Shown: positions 17,854 to 26,527 of the stretch, one piece after another | How positions within the stretch are numbered: the first letter of the stretch is position 1 | Layout of the letters: each line of letters starts with the position of its first letter | Source: Cypionkella sp. | GTDB taxonomy: Bacteria; Pseudomonadota; Alphaproteobacteria; Rhodobacterales; Rhodobacteraceae | Assembly (NCBI RefSeq): GCF_028290025.1 | Contig: NZ_JAQGKQ010000112.1 | Location: 1-64,000 of the forward strand | Direction: 5' to 3' | Length of the DNA: 64,000 bases | The notes under the pieces: generated by a model | Databases searched by the model: none | Seen by the model: the letters and a program-made list of their open reading frames with translations, nothing else | Told to the model about the DNA's origin: nothing | Translations under genes and position numbers: made by a program

Positions 17854-18905
17854 GCCTCCATCTCGGCCAGTTTGCTGGCTTGGTCATGCGCAACCAGAGC
17901 GTTGACGACTTCGCCGAGATCGCCCTGCATGATCTGGGCCAGCGAATACAGCGTCAGGTTGATCCGGTGGTCAGTCATGCGGCCTTGCGGAAAGTTATAG
18001 GTGCGGATGCGTTCAGAGCGATCACCGGAGCCGACTTGGCTTTTGCGCTCGGCGGCGCGGGCATCATCGACGCGGGCGCGTTCTAGATCGAACAGGCGGG
18101 CGCGCAAAACCTGCATGGCGATTTCTTTGTTGCGGTGCTGGGACTTTTGCGCTGAGACGACGATCATGCCAGTCGGGATATGGGTGATCCGCACGGCTGA
18201 GTCGGTGGTGTTGACGTGTTGGCCGCCTGCGCCTGAAGCTCGCATGGTGTCGATGCGGATATCCGAGGCGGGGATTTGCAGATCGACTTCCTCTGCTTCG
18301 GGCAGCACGGCGACGGTGGCGGCAGAGGTGTGCACCCTGCCCTGCGCCTCGGTTTCGGGCACGCGCTGGACTCGATGGACGCCGGATTCGAACTTTAGTT
18401 TGGCGAACACGCCTTCGCCTGCGATATGCACCTGCACATCCTTGATGCCGCCGAGTTCAGAGTCTTGCTGTTCCAAGATTTCAAAGGTCCAACCCATTTT
18501 CTCGGAATAGCGCTGATACATCCGGAGCAGATCGGCCGCGAACAAGGCCGCTTCATCGCCGCCGGTACCGGGGCGAATCTCTAGGATCGCCGGGCGGGCG
18601 TCGGCAGAGTCTTTCGGCAGCAAGGCGATTTGCAGACGGGCTTCCATCTCGGGGATGCGGGCTTTCAGCACCGGCATTTCATCCTCGGCCAAGCCTCGCA
18701 TTTCGGGATCGGCGAGCATGATCTCGGCTTCAGCCAGATCATCCAAGGCGCGGCGGTAGGCGACGATCTCATCTGCGACGGGCTTAAGATCCGAATACTC
18801 ACGCGAGAGGTTCGCAATCTCGGCTGGGGATGCGCCTGCGTTGAGTTTTGCTTCGAGAAATTCGAAACGCTGAGTGATTTGGGCGAGTTTTTCTAACGGA
18901 ACCAT
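17850..18905 (-). CDS. prfA: Peptide chain release factor 1
   Basis: A 351-residue class I release factor. The GGQ motif is in [25 protein letters not shown] near residue 228, and the long N-terminal helical domain and the C-terminal [16 protein letters not shown] block are typical of RF1. It terminates translation at UAA and UAG. PrmC, encoded next, would methylate the GGQ glutamine. The length is normal. Confidence 0.97.
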   Translation of the reverse strand: MVPLEKLAQITQRFEFLEAKLNAGASPAEIANLSREYSDLKPVADEIVAYRRALDDLAEAEIMLADPEMRGLAEDEMPVLKARIPEMEARLQIALLPKDSADARPAILEIRPGTGGDEAALFAADLLRMYQRYSEKMGWTFEILEQQDSELGGIKDVQVHIAGEGVFAKLKFESGVHRVQRVPETEAQGRVHTSAATVAVLPEAEEVDLQIPASDIRIDTMRASGAGGQHVNTTDSAVRITHIPTGMIVVSAQKSQHRNKEIAMQVLRARLFDLERARVDDARAAERKSQVGSGDRSERIRTYNFPQGRMTDHRINLTLYSLAQIMQGDLGEVVNALVAHDQASKLAEMEA

Positions 18906-18976
18906 GGCTGCGGTTTGCAGAGTTCGACGGCTTTGGTCAAGAGCAAGATCGACCTCTGCGCCGCTGCTGCAACGAC

Positions 18977-19576
18977 TTATGGCGTGGTTGCAAGGAAGGT
19001 GGCCTGCGTAGCGGCTTTCCAGATGAAGCCGTCGATTTGGTAAGGCCGACCCAAAGTGTCGCCCGCACTTGCGACCTTCACAACCGACCAGTCATTTTTC
19101 GTCGAAACATCAACCACTTTCATGCCAAGCGAGACTTGGCTCGGCTTCCAGTTGGCGTGGTCGATCAGTATTTCGCGCTCTGACACCACTTGCGAAACAA
19201 CAGCAACATGGCCTTTTGGCAGCTTACGGGTGGACGAGAACGCCATCACCGCACCAACAACCGGATCGTGGCCGCGCGCGAATTTGTCTTTAGCCTGACC
19301 CCACCAAGTACCAGCATTGCCTTTGATTTCCACGCCACTCGCGTCTCGCGCGAAGGGCACGCACCAGACCTTTTGACCCTTGGCGCGTTTGGCCTTCGCG
19401 TTGCCGATGGCTTTCGCGACGAAATTGGGGTTCAAACCGGGCTGGATCAGCTCGGGGTGGGCAGAGAGCATCGTCACTTCCGAACCGTTAGGCACGCACG
19501 CGGCGCTGAGAACCAATACGCCGATGAGAGCGGCAATACGTGGCACAGCGGCCAGAGTGCGGAAGTTTAACGCCAT
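18977..19576 (-). CDS. CHAP-domain lipoprotein (putative cell-wall amidase)
   Basis: A 199-residue protein with an N-terminal hydrophobic segment and a likely lipobox VLSAAC near residues 22-27. The CHAP domain follows: [14 protein letters not shown] holds the presumed catalytic cysteine (about residue 72), [17 protein letters not shown] is conserved, [22 protein letters not shown] contains the histidine. CHAP enzymes cut peptidoglycan peptides or related amides. Lipidation would place it in the envelope. Substrate is not known. It precedes prfA with a 71-bp gap and may or may not be cotranscribed. Confidence 0.82.
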   Translation of the reverse strand: MALNFRTLAAVPRIAALIGVLVLSAACVPNGSEVTMLSAHPELIQPGLNPNFVAKAIGNAKAKRAKGQKVWCVPFARDASGVEIKGNAGTWWGQAKDKFARGHDPVVGAVMAFSSTRKLPKGHVAVVSQVVSEREILIDHANWKPSQVSLGMKVVDVSTKNDWSVVKVASAGDTLGRPYQIDGFIWKAATQATFLATTP

Positions 19577-19900
19577 GTGTATGTCCCAAGTCTGTTGTTT
19601 TCGATCTGGCAGCGGTGATTCTTGGTTGGCCCAAGTTGTTGCTGCGTTGCGGCGACAATCACGGTTGCGAGATAAAAATCAACGAACTGAAATATCAGTG
19701 GGCGGCAATCCGCCTCTGTAAGTGGGAAAAACAGGCAGGAAGCGGCATATTGGGAGGGAACCAAGCGCTTCGCTGTGCGTTATGCAAGTCGCTGAACCAG
19801 ATTTAGCCTAATATTTAGGCAAATGCCACATATTAGACCGCGCCCTGCCCTAATCAATCAAGCAAGACGCTGGTCAATTTTTAGCTGACTTCGGGCTCGT
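19577..19900. other. Intergenic region upstream of the CHAP gene
   Basis: 324 bp without a supported gene, between the speB stop and the CHAP lipoprotein start. It holds an AT-rich patch with the palindrome GCCTAA-TAT-TTAGGC at 19806-19820. The short ORFs here (19540-19806, 19567-19764) have no family features or good ribosome sites. It probably contains the CHAP promoter, which I could not pin down. Confidence 0.5.
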
Positions 19901-20866
19901 TTATCGCTGAGTCTTTGCCCAGTGATAGAGACAGATCAGCTCATACCCGACATGCGCGCCGGCAATGGCGGTGGCTCCGGTGGTGTCATAGGGCGGTGAG
20001 ACTTCGACGATATCACCGCCTACCATGTTGACGCCCGCGAGGTCGCGCAGCATGGCGGCGGCTTGCCAGGAATGCAGGCCGCCCCAGACCGGAGTGCCAG
20101 TGCCGGGGGCAACCGAGGGGTCCAGCGCGTCAATATCAAAGGTCAGGTAGGTTTGGTGATCGGCGACGATATCTTTCACCTTCGCCACGGTCGCAGCGGT
20201 GCCGTTTTCATGCACCCAGCGGGCGTCTATCACATTGAAACCCAAGTAATCTTCGGTGGTGGTGCGGATGCCGATTTGCACCGAGCGGGTCGGGTCAACA
20301 TAGCCCTGCTTGACCGCCTTATACATCATGGTTCCGTGGTCGATCCGGCTCATATCGTCATCTGGCCAGAGGTCAGAATGGGCGTCGAAATGGATGACGG
20401 ACAGGGGCCCGAACTTCTCGGCATAGGCGCGCAGGATTGGCAGAGTGATGTAGTGATCGCCACCTAAGGTGATGGTGCCAGCGCCCGCTGCAAGGATTTT
20501 GCGGATATGCGCGGTCAGGGTTTCGGGGAAATCGGAGGTCTTGGCATAGTCGAACGCGCAGTCGCCGTAGTCGATAATGTTCATATCTTCCAGCGGGTTG
20601 GTCGGCCAACCGTAGGGCGGATCGTAGGGCTGCAAAGTTGACGCCTCCCGGATGGCACGCGGGCCAAAGCGGGTGCCGCTGCGGTGGGTAACGGCTTGGT
20701 CAAACGCCACGCCAGTTATGGCGAGGTCCACCCCGGTCAGGTCTTTGGTATAGGTGCGGCGTAGGAAGCTCGTGGCACCCGAGAACGCATTCTCAAAGGC
20801 ATAACCGCGCTGGGCGGTGCGGGTGAACGCGGTGTCGATTTCGGTTTTGGCATCTTCTAGGGCCAT
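19901..20866 (-). CDS. speB: Agmatinase (ureohydrolase family)
   Basis: A 321-residue ureohydrolase with the full binuclear Mn site: LGGDHYITLP, VIHFDAHSDLW, and YLTFDIDALDPSVAPGTGTPVWGG. GTRFGPRAIREAS is the N-terminal family block. The closest class by motif and length is agmatinase, which splits agmatine into putrescine and urea, but guanidinobutyrase or another guanidino hydrolase cannot be excluded by motifs alone. The aminotransferase gene just upstream supports a polyamine route. Confidence 0.88.
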   Translation of the reverse strand: MALEDAKTEIDTAFTRTAQRGYAFENAFSGATSFLRRTYTKDLTGVDLAITGVAFDQAVTHRSGTRFGPRAIREASTLQPYDPPYGWPTNPLEDMNIIDYGDCAFDYAKTSDFPETLTAHIRKILAAGAGTITLGGDHYITLPILRAYAEKFGPLSVIHFDAHSDLWPDDDMSRIDHGTMMYKAVKQGYVDPTRSVQIGIRTTTEDYLGFNVIDARWVHENGTAATVAKVKDIVADHQTYLTFDIDALDPSVAPGTGTPVWGGLHSWQAAAMLRDLAGVNMVGGDIVEVSPPYDTTGATAIAGAHVGYELICLYHWAKTQR

Positions 20867-21205
20867 GATTTACTCGCGATTGGTCGCGCTTGCGTCTTTA
20901 TCCACGGCAGAAGCCGGGCCGGAGACGCGCTGATCCGGGGTGATTCAAAGGGACGGCAGCTGGGGTGGGTTGTCAAGGCTGATGCGTTTGGGGCGGTGGA
21001 TGGGTCGGAGCCTCCGGTGGGGATATTCGGGCCATTGTGAAGATGGGGGCGCTTAGTGGCGAAGCCCTGCGAATCGAAGGTTAACGGGGCGAAATTTGGC
21101 TGGAATCGGTGTATGGAAAAGGGCCATTAATTGTATGGGAAACGGCCATATTTTTCTCGGGTTTTGCTGGTTAATCTAGCGGGCGCTGGGGCGCGCCGCT
21201 ATGGG
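20867..21205. other. Intergenic region between aminotransferase and speB
   Basis: 339 bp without a supported gene. It contains the region before speB and a copy of the dispersed repeat (about 21005-21048). GCCATT-like words AAAGGGCCATTAATTG and AACGGCCATATTT follow in an AT-richer patch near 21118-21155. The ORF at 21131 overlaps the aminotransferase antisense and is not supported. Confidence 0.5.
21005..21048 (+). repeat. Dispersed GC-rich intergenic repeat, copy 2 (variant)
   Basis: TCGGAGCCTCCGGTGGGGATATTCGGGCCATTGTGAAGATGGGG. It shares GGAGCCTCCGG plus an ATATT/GTATTT tail and TGAA with the copy at 33896, and the ATATT-plus-tail part with the copies at 14486 and 27479. Confidence 0.6.
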
Positions 21206-22603
21206 TTAGCCCAAGCGATGGCCCTCGCGCACCAGATCATCGGTGACGCGGCGGATGGATTGCTCCAGCGTATCGACCACGAAATCGACCTCGGCCTCGG
21301 TGATGATCAGCGGCGGCGACATCACGTTCAGATGGCCGATGGGGCGGACCAGCAGGCCGAGTGATTCGGCCACATCTGAGATACGTTTGCTCTCGTTGAC
21401 CGCGTCGGGCAGCAGGTCTTTGGTGGTCTTGTTGGCGACGTTTTCGACGCAGAGCATCAAGCCCTGCCCGCGCACATTGCCAACGAGCGGCAGCTGTTCG
21501 AGCGCCTTCAGGCGGGTGTTGAAATAAGCGCCGACGCGGGTGGCGTTGCCGAGCAGGTCTTCGCGGTCCATGATTTCGATGTTTTTCAGCGCGCAGGCGC
21601 AGCTGACCGGATGGCCGGAATAGGTCAGTCCAGTGGTGAACCAGCGGTGGCCACCTTCCGCCATCGCCGCCCAAATCCGATCCGATAAGATCAGCGCGCC
21701 GAGCGGCAGGTAGCCCGATGTCAGACCCTTGGCGGTGGTGATCATGTCTGGCTGCACACCGAAGGCATCATCCGATGCGAACCAGTGGCCGACGCGGCCA
21801 AAGGCGGTGACGACTTCATCGGCGATGAACAGGATGTCGTGGCGCTTGCAGACTTCCCACATGCGTTTGAGGTAGCCTTGTGGCGGGATGATGATGCCGC
21901 CAGAGGCTTGGATCGGCTCGGCAATGAAGCCACCGATGCGGTCGGCACCGACTTTTGCGATCAGGGCTTCGAACTCGGCGATCAGGTCATCGCAGAATTG
22001 CGCCTCGGTCATGTGATCGGGGCGGCGGTAGGGGTTGGGGCAGGATAGGTGGTGAATGCCTTCGGTCTTGTAGCGAAACTCCTCAATCCGGTCGCCGTTG
22101 CGCTTGCCGACCGATTGGGTGAGGTAAGTCGAGCCGTGGTAGGAGTTTTCCCGCGCGACGATGTCGGTTTTATCGGGGTTGCCACGCGAATGGTGGTAAT
22201 AGCTGACCACGCGCACGGCGGTATCGACGGCGGTGGAGCCTCCGGTGGTGAAATGCACGCGGTTTAGATCGCCGGGGGCGAGTTCGGCCAGTTTGGCGGC
22301 CAGACGGGCGGCGGGATCGTTGGTCATATCGACGAAATGGTTGGCGAAGGCGAGGCGCTCGGCTTGCTCGGCAATCGCATCGGCCATCTCACGACGACCA
22401 AGGCCGATGTTGGTGCACCACATGCCACCGACGGCGTCGAAGTATTCCCGCCCCTGCTCGTCCCACAGTTTCGCGCCCTGCCCGCGACTGATCACCAGCG
22501 AGCCAGCTTTCTGGAACGGCCCGAAATTCGCCCACGGATGCAGCACATGGGCGCGGTCCATCTCGAAGGCGGACGTGTTGGGCGGAGTTGCAGGCGCGTT
22601 CAT
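21206..22603 (-). CDS. Class III PLP aminotransferase (putrescine/omega-amino acid--pyruvate type)
   Basis: A 465-residue class III aminotransferase. FDAVGGMWCTNIGLGRREMADAI and LAFANHFVDMTNDPAARLA are typical of the SpuC/taurine-pyruvate group; FIADEVVTAFGRVGHWFASD holds the cofactor aspartate, and TTAKGLTSGYLPLGA the PLP lysine near residue 289. Substrate class is inferred: the downstream agmatinase makes putrescine plausible. Taurine or beta-alanine remain possible. A TTTGATCAAA palindrome lies 65 bp upstream of the start and is shared with the nearby M20 gene. Confidence 0.85.
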   Translation of the reverse strand: MNAPATPPNTSAFEMDRAHVLHPWANFGPFQKAGSLVISRGQGAKLWDEQGREYFDAVGGMWCTNIGLGRREMADAIAEQAERLAFANHFVDMTNDPAARLAAKLAELAPGDLNRVHFTTGGSTAVDTAVRVVSYYHHSRGNPDKTDIVARENSYHGSTYLTQSVGKRNGDRIEEFRYKTEGIHHLSCPNPYRRPDHMTEAQFCDDLIAEFEALIAKVGADRIGGFIAEPIQASGGIIIPPQGYLKRMWEVCKRHDILFIADEVVTAFGRVGHWFASDDAFGVQPDMITTAKGLTSGYLPLGALILSDRIWAAMAEGGHRWFTTGLTYSGHPVSCACALKNIEIMDREDLLGNATRVGAYFNTRLKALEQLPLVGNVRGQGLMLCVENVANKTTKDLLPDAVNESKRISDVAESLGLLVRPIGHLNVMSPPLIITEAEVDFVVDTLEQSIRRVTDDLVREGHRLG

Positions 22604-22667
22604 TTTGAATCTCCAGTCAATATGATTTGGCCAAGATAGCCAAACCCGGTAAAAAGACCAGAGGGTA

Positions 22668-22677
22668 TTTGATCAAA
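22668..22677. promoter_or_regulatory. TTTGATCAAA palindrome upstream of the aminotransferase
   Basis: A perfect 10-bp palindrome in the promoter region of the aminotransferase gene, on the minus strand followed by TTGGCCAAATCA closer to the start. The same palindrome with a similar CCAAATCA element lies before the M20 gene at 24379. It is a candidate binding site of a shared regulator. Confidence 0.5.
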
Positions 22678-22679
22678 AG

Positions 22680-23093
22680 TTAGAACAGGCGCTGTTTGGC
22701 CTTTGACAGCTTGAAACCATGGCCGCCGAGGTTGCTGCATTCCATGCCGGATTTCTCGGAACTGCAGGTGAACGGGCCTAGCGTGATTGACTTGCCGTAG
22801 CCGAGTTCTAAGCCACCCGGATCTGCCACCGCATCGGACACGCAGGCGAGATAACCCGGGCCGCCAGCATCGACGGCAAAGCTGCTGCCCCAGTCGAATT
22901 CGCAATCTGGTGGAGCGGTGCGGTAGGTCGGGGTCAGGGCGGACATATCGCAGCGGACTTGCGCATAGTCTCCGGTCGAAATAGCGCATTGGATGTTGCC
23001 GGAGGGTGAGTGGAAGGCGAGGTAATCGTCGGCCATAGCTGGGGAGGCGAGCAGAATCAGCGCAAGGGTTAGCGGGATATGGCGGCGGATCAT
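22680..23093 (-). CDS. Small secreted cysteine-rich protein, DUF6636-like
   Basis: A 137-residue protein with a clear signal peptide (ALILLASPAMADD). The mature part begins FHSPSGNIQCAIS and ends GPFTCSSEKSGMECSNLGGHGFKLSKAKQRLF, a pattern I associate with DUF6636 secreted proteins. Six cysteines in the mature chain suggest three disulfides in the periplasm. Function is unknown. It lies downstream of the M20 gene and upstream of the aminotransferase on the same strand. Confidence 0.7.
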   Translation of the reverse strand: MIRRHIPLTLALILLASPAMADDYLAFHSPSGNIQCAISTGDYAQVRCDMSALTPTYRTAPPDCEFDWGSSFAVDAGGPGYLACVSDAVADPGGLELGYGKSITLGPFTCSSEKSGMECSNLGGHGFKLSKAKQRLF

Positions 23094-23174
23094 AACGGCT
23101 CCTTTGAAACGGATTGAGCCAGCCTAGCGCAGCCGATGGGGGCGGCGCTAGGTCGTTGTAATCGGCAGGTCGGA

Positions 23175-24353
23175 TCAGTTCAAAGGCTGAGCGCGCTCTA
23201 CCAAGCGGGCGAAGAATGAGGCTCCGATGGGGGCGGCTTCATCGTTGAAATCGAACGCCGCGTGATGCAGGCCAGCGCCGGGGCCGGTGCCCATGAACAG
23301 GTAAGCGCCTTTGCGGGCCTCTAGCATATAGGAGAAATCTTCCGAACCCATTTCGCGCACCGAATTACCCTCGACCGAGGTCTCGCCGACGATTTCGGCA
23401 GCAACTTCAACGGCAAAGGCGGCTTGGTCGGCGTGGTTAATGGTGGCGGGATAGCCCCAATCGTAGTCAATCCGGGCTTGCACACCGTAAGCCGCCGCAT
23501 GGCCTTCGACGATTTCGTGGAAGCGCTTTTTCAAGAGCGCGCGCACCTCCGGCTTGAAGCAGCGGATGGTGGCGGCGAACATGGCTTCTTCGGGGATGAT
23601 GTTGGAAGCCGTGCCGGAGTTCACCATGGTGACCGACAAAACCGCCTCGTCCAGCGCATAGATATTGCGCGGAATGATGGTTTGGATTGCCGAGATCATC
23701 CCGACCAAAGCCACAATCGGATCGACGCAATCATGCGGGGTGGCACCGTGGCCGCCTTTGCCTTTGAGGTAAACATAGGCGGTGTCCACCGAGGCCATCA
23801 GTGCGCCGGGGGTGGTCAGGAAATGCCCGAACGGCACGTTGGGGGCGTTGTGGATGCCGTAGACTTGCTCGACCGCGAAACGGTCCATCACGCCTTCATT
23901 CACCATCACCATACCGCCCGCGCCGTCTTCCTCGGCGGGTTGGAAGATCAGCGCCACGCGACCCTTAAAGCGGCGTGTTTCGGCGAGATATTTTGCGGCC
24001 CCCAGCAGCATGGTGACATGGCCGTCGTGGCCGCAAGCGTGCATTTTACCGGGGATGGTGGAAGCATATTCCGCCCCAGTGATCTCTTGGATCGGCAGCG
24101 CGTCCATATCGGCGCGCAGGCCGATGGTGGGGCCGCCCACTTTAGCATCGTAATCTTGGCCGTTGATGATCGCGACGATGCCGGTTTTGGCGATGCCGGG
24201 GTGAATCTCATCGACGCCGATCTCTTTCAGACGATCAACGATATAGGCCGCCGTGGTAAAGCAATCGAAAGACAGTTCAGGATTCGCGTGCAAATGCCTG
24301 CGCCAGCCCTTCATTTCCTCGGCATAAGCAGCGATACGGTTGAGGACGGGCAT
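23175..24353 (-). CDS. M20 family amidohydrolase (aminoacylase/hippurate hydrolase-like)
   Basis: A 392-residue zinc amidohydrolase. Metal-binding motifs in order are RADMDALPI, KMHACGHDGHVTMLLGAAKYL, IFQPAEEDGAGG, and the C-terminal GSEDFSYMLE with GLHHAAFDFND. The inserted dimerisation domain starts near VYLKGKGGHGATPHDCVDP. Such enzymes hydrolyse N-acyl amino acids or similar amides. The exact substrate is not set by the sequence. It is divergent from mazG with a shared TTTGATCAAA site in the gap. Confidence 0.87.
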   Translation of the reverse strand: MPVLNRIAAYAEEMKGWRRHLHANPELSFDCFTTAAYIVDRLKEIGVDEIHPGIAKTGIVAIINGQDYDAKVGGPTIGLRADMDALPIQEITGAEYASTIPGKMHACGHDGHVTMLLGAAKYLAETRRFKGRVALIFQPAEEDGAGGMVMVNEGVMDRFAVEQVYGIHNAPNVPFGHFLTTPGALMASVDTAYVYLKGKGGHGATPHDCVDPIVALVGMISAIQTIIPRNIYALDEAVLSVTMVNSGTASNIIPEEAMFAATIRCFKPEVRALLKKRFHEIVEGHAAAYGVQARIDYDWGYPATINHADQAAFAVEVAAEIVGETSVEGNSVREMGSEDFSYMLEARKGAYLFMGTGPGAGLHHAAFDFNDEAAPIGASFFARLVERAQPLN

Positions 24354-24378
24354 AGCGATCTCCTGATTTGGCTTGGCC

Positions 24379-24388
24379 TTTGATCAAA
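24379..24388. promoter_or_regulatory. TTTGATCAAA palindrome between the M20 gene and mazG
   Basis: A perfect 10-bp palindrome 26 bp before the M20 start. On the minus strand GGCCAAGCCAAATCAGGAG follows. The shared palindrome and CCAAATCA word link it to the site upstream of the aminotransferase. Confidence 0.5.
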
Positions 24389-24410
24389 TCTTATCTGGAA
24401 GGGATCGGCA

Positions 24411-25262
24411 ATGCCCCTGCCCCATTCTGACGACGCCGCCAACCAACTTTTGCGCGACCCGGACGGCGGCATTGATCGCCTGCTAGAGATTATGCGGCGG
24501 CTGCGCGACCCGGTTTCGGGTTGCCCTTGGGATATCGAGCAGGATTTCGCCGGCATCGTGCCCTACACGATTGAGGAAGCGCACGAGGTTGCCGATGCGA
24601 TTGAGCGGCAGGCGTGGAGCGAGTTGCCGGGTGAGTTGGGCGATCTGCTGTTGCAGGTGGTGTTCCATGCCCAGATGGCGACGGATCGGGGCATGTTCGG
24701 CTTTCAGGACGTGGTGCGGGCGATTTCCGACAAGATGGTGGCGCGGCATCCGCATGTGTTTGGCAGCGAGAGCCGCGACAAAACGCCCGAGCAGCAGACG
24801 GTGGATTGGGAGAAGATCAAGGCGGCGGAGCGTGGAAAGCTGGATATTCAGGCGCGAGTGCTGGATGGCGTGGCGTTGGGTCTGCCGGGATTAACGCGGG
24901 CGGTGAAGCTGCAAAAGCGGGCGGCGCGGGTGGGGTTTGATTGGCCCTCGACTGATGAAGTGGTCGCTAAGATCGCTGAGGAAGCGGCGGAGTTGGTGGA
25001 GGCGCGCGATCAGTTGACGCAGGCTGAAGTTACCGAGGAGTTTGGCGATTTGTTGTTTGTGATGGCCAATTTGGCGCGGCATCTTGATGTTGACCCTGAA
25101 GCTGCGTTGCGCGCTGCCAATGCGAAATTCTCCCGGCGGTTTGGGCGGATTGAAGATTGGCTGGCCGAGGCTGGTAAAGCGCCTGCCGACAGCGATCTTG
25201 CCGAAATGGATGCGCTGTGGAATCGCGCCAAGGCTGAGGAAAAGGCCGCTAAGGCGCGGTAG
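24411..25262 (+). CDS. mazG: Nucleoside triphosphate pyrophosphohydrolase MazG
   Basis: A 283-residue protein with two MazG domains. The first has CPWDIEQDF, YTIEEAHEVADAIE with the metal glutamates, and ELGDLLLQVVFHAQMA; the second has KIAEEAAELVEA and EEFGDLLFVMANLARHL. It hydrolyses NTPs to NMP and pyrophosphate and can lower ppGpp or remove damaged nucleotides. The length matches E. coli MazG. Confidence 0.94.
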   Translation: MPLPHSDDAANQLLRDPDGGIDRLLEIMRRLRDPVSGCPWDIEQDFAGIVPYTIEEAHEVADAIERQAWSELPGELGDLLLQVVFHAQMATDRGMFGFQDVVRAISDKMVARHPHVFGSESRDKTPEQQTVDWEKIKAAERGKLDIQARVLDGVALGLPGLTRAVKLQKRAARVGFDWPSTDEVVAKIAEEAAELVEARDQLTQAEVTEEFGDLLFVMANLARHLDVDPEAALRAANAKFSRRFGRIEDWLAEAGKAPADSDLAEMDALWNRAKAEEKAAKAR

Positions 25263-25290
25263 CCCGCTGCCAATGATGCCCTGCCCCCAC

Positions 25291-25306
25291 AGCAAAGTGT
25301 TTTGCT
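25291..25306. promoter_or_regulatory. Inverted repeat upstream of the iron-binding protein gene
   Basis: AGCAAA-GTGT-TTTGCT, 70 bp before the start codon. It could be an operator. It does not match a Fur, Irr or RirA consensus I can confirm. Confidence 0.3.
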
Positions 25307-25375
25307 CGGACATTGACCGCAGCGGGGGAACGGGCTTTAACGGCGGGCAACCAACCTGACGATAAGGACCAACCG

Positions 25376-26410
25376 ATGCGCCACCTGCCCGTTGCAGCCC
25401 TTGCGCTGATCAGCACCGTTTTGCCCGGATTGACTGGGCCCGGATTGACGGGTGCAGCTTTGGCGGAGGAGGTCAATATTTACTCGCATCGTCAGCCCGA
25501 GTTGATCCAGCCGCTGATCGACGCTTTCACCAAAGAAACCGGTATCGAGGTTAACGTCGCATTCGTCGATAAGGGCATGGCGGAACGTTTGGTGGCCGAG
25601 GGTAATCGCTCCCCTGCCGATCTGATTCTGACCGTGGATATTGCGCGGCTGATGGAAGTGGTAAAGGCGGGCGTGACGCAGGAGATCGACTCGCCCGTGC
25701 TAGAGGCGAATATCCCGGCGGGCTTTCGTGATCCGGGCAAGCATTGGTTTGGGCTCACCAGCCGTGCTCGGGTGGTTTATGTAAGCAACGAGCGGATCAA
25801 GCCGGGCGATGTGACGACTTACGAGGATTTGGCTGATCCGAAATGGAAGGGCCGGATTTGCACGCGTCCGTTCACCTCGGATTACAACGTGGCTTTGACG
25901 GCGGCGGTGTTGGCGCATCACGACGCGGCTTATACGAAAACCTGGTTGGAGGGCATCAAGGCCAATCTGGCGAAGAAACCTACCGGCGTGGACCGCGATC
26001 AGGTCAAGGCGATCTGGTCGGGCGAATGTGATATCGCTTTGGGCAACACCTATTATCTTGGCCAGATGCTGAATGATGACGAGGATAAGCAATATGCCGA
26101 GGCCGTGCATATCGCCTTTCCGGTGTTTGAAGGCGGCGGTACGCATATGAATATCTCTGGCATCGCGATGACCAAGGCGGCACCAAACCATGCGGCGGCG
26201 TTGAAGCTGATGGAATGGCTGTCGTCGGAGGAAGCGCAGCATATCTACGCCGAGACGAATTATGAGTTTCCGGTGGAGCCGGGTGTGGAGCGGTCGGCGC
26301 TGGTGAAAAGCTGGGGTGAGTTTACGCCGGACAATCTGACGCTCGCCGAGGTTGCCGAGCAGCGGCCTGAGGCGTTGAAGCTGATCGAAGAGGTTGATGT
26401 CGATAACTGA
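25376..26410 (+). CDS. Fe(3+) ABC transporter substrate-binding protein, FbpA/IdiA-like
   Basis: A 344-residue periplasmic binding protein. The signal peptide ends near GAALAEEVN. VNIYSHRQPELIQPLIDAFTKETGIEVNVAFVDKG is the usual opening of ferric-binding proteins, SRARVVYVSNERI follows, and LGNTYYLGQML carries the tyrosine pair that binds iron. ATG 25376 replaces the track start. No permease or ATPase gene lies beside it; the gene stands alone with its own terminator, so its partners must be elsewhere. Confidence 0.87.
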   Translation: MRHLPVAALALISTVLPGLTGPGLTGAALAEEVNIYSHRQPELIQPLIDAFTKETGIEVNVAFVDKGMAERLVAEGNRSPADLILTVDIARLMEVVKAGVTQEIDSPVLEANIPAGFRDPGKHWFGLTSRARVVYVSNERIKPGDVTTYEDLADPKWKGRICTRPFTSDYNVALTAAVLAHHDAAYTKTWLEGIKANLAKKPTGVDRDQVKAIWSGECDIALGNTYYLGQMLNDDEDKQYAEAVHIAFPVFEGGGTHMNISGIAMTKAAPNHAAALKLMEWLSSEEAQHIYAETNYEFPVEPGVERSALVKSWGEFTPDNLTLAEVAEQRPEALKLIEEVDVDN

Positions 26411-26442
26411 TCGGAAAGCCCGATCTTTTTAATTCAAGGATT

Positions 26443-26470
26443 GGTCGCCGCAGGCGGCCTTTTCTTTTTT
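26443..26470 (+). terminator. Rho-independent terminator after the iron-binding protein gene
   Basis: GGTCGCC-GCA-GGCGGCC makes a 7-bp stem with one G-U pair, followed directly by TTTTCTTTTTT. Confidence 0.9.
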
Positions 26471-26527
26471 GACCATGTGGACAAGCCCGGTTGAATGACG
26501 TTTGTTCGGCACAAACAGGAGCAGCGC

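Noticed and set aside
22668-22677. TTTGATCAAA as an FNR box
   Set aside because: The FNR consensus is TTGAT-N4-ATCAA over 14 bp; this palindrome lacks the 4-bp spacer, so it was kept only as an unknown operator.
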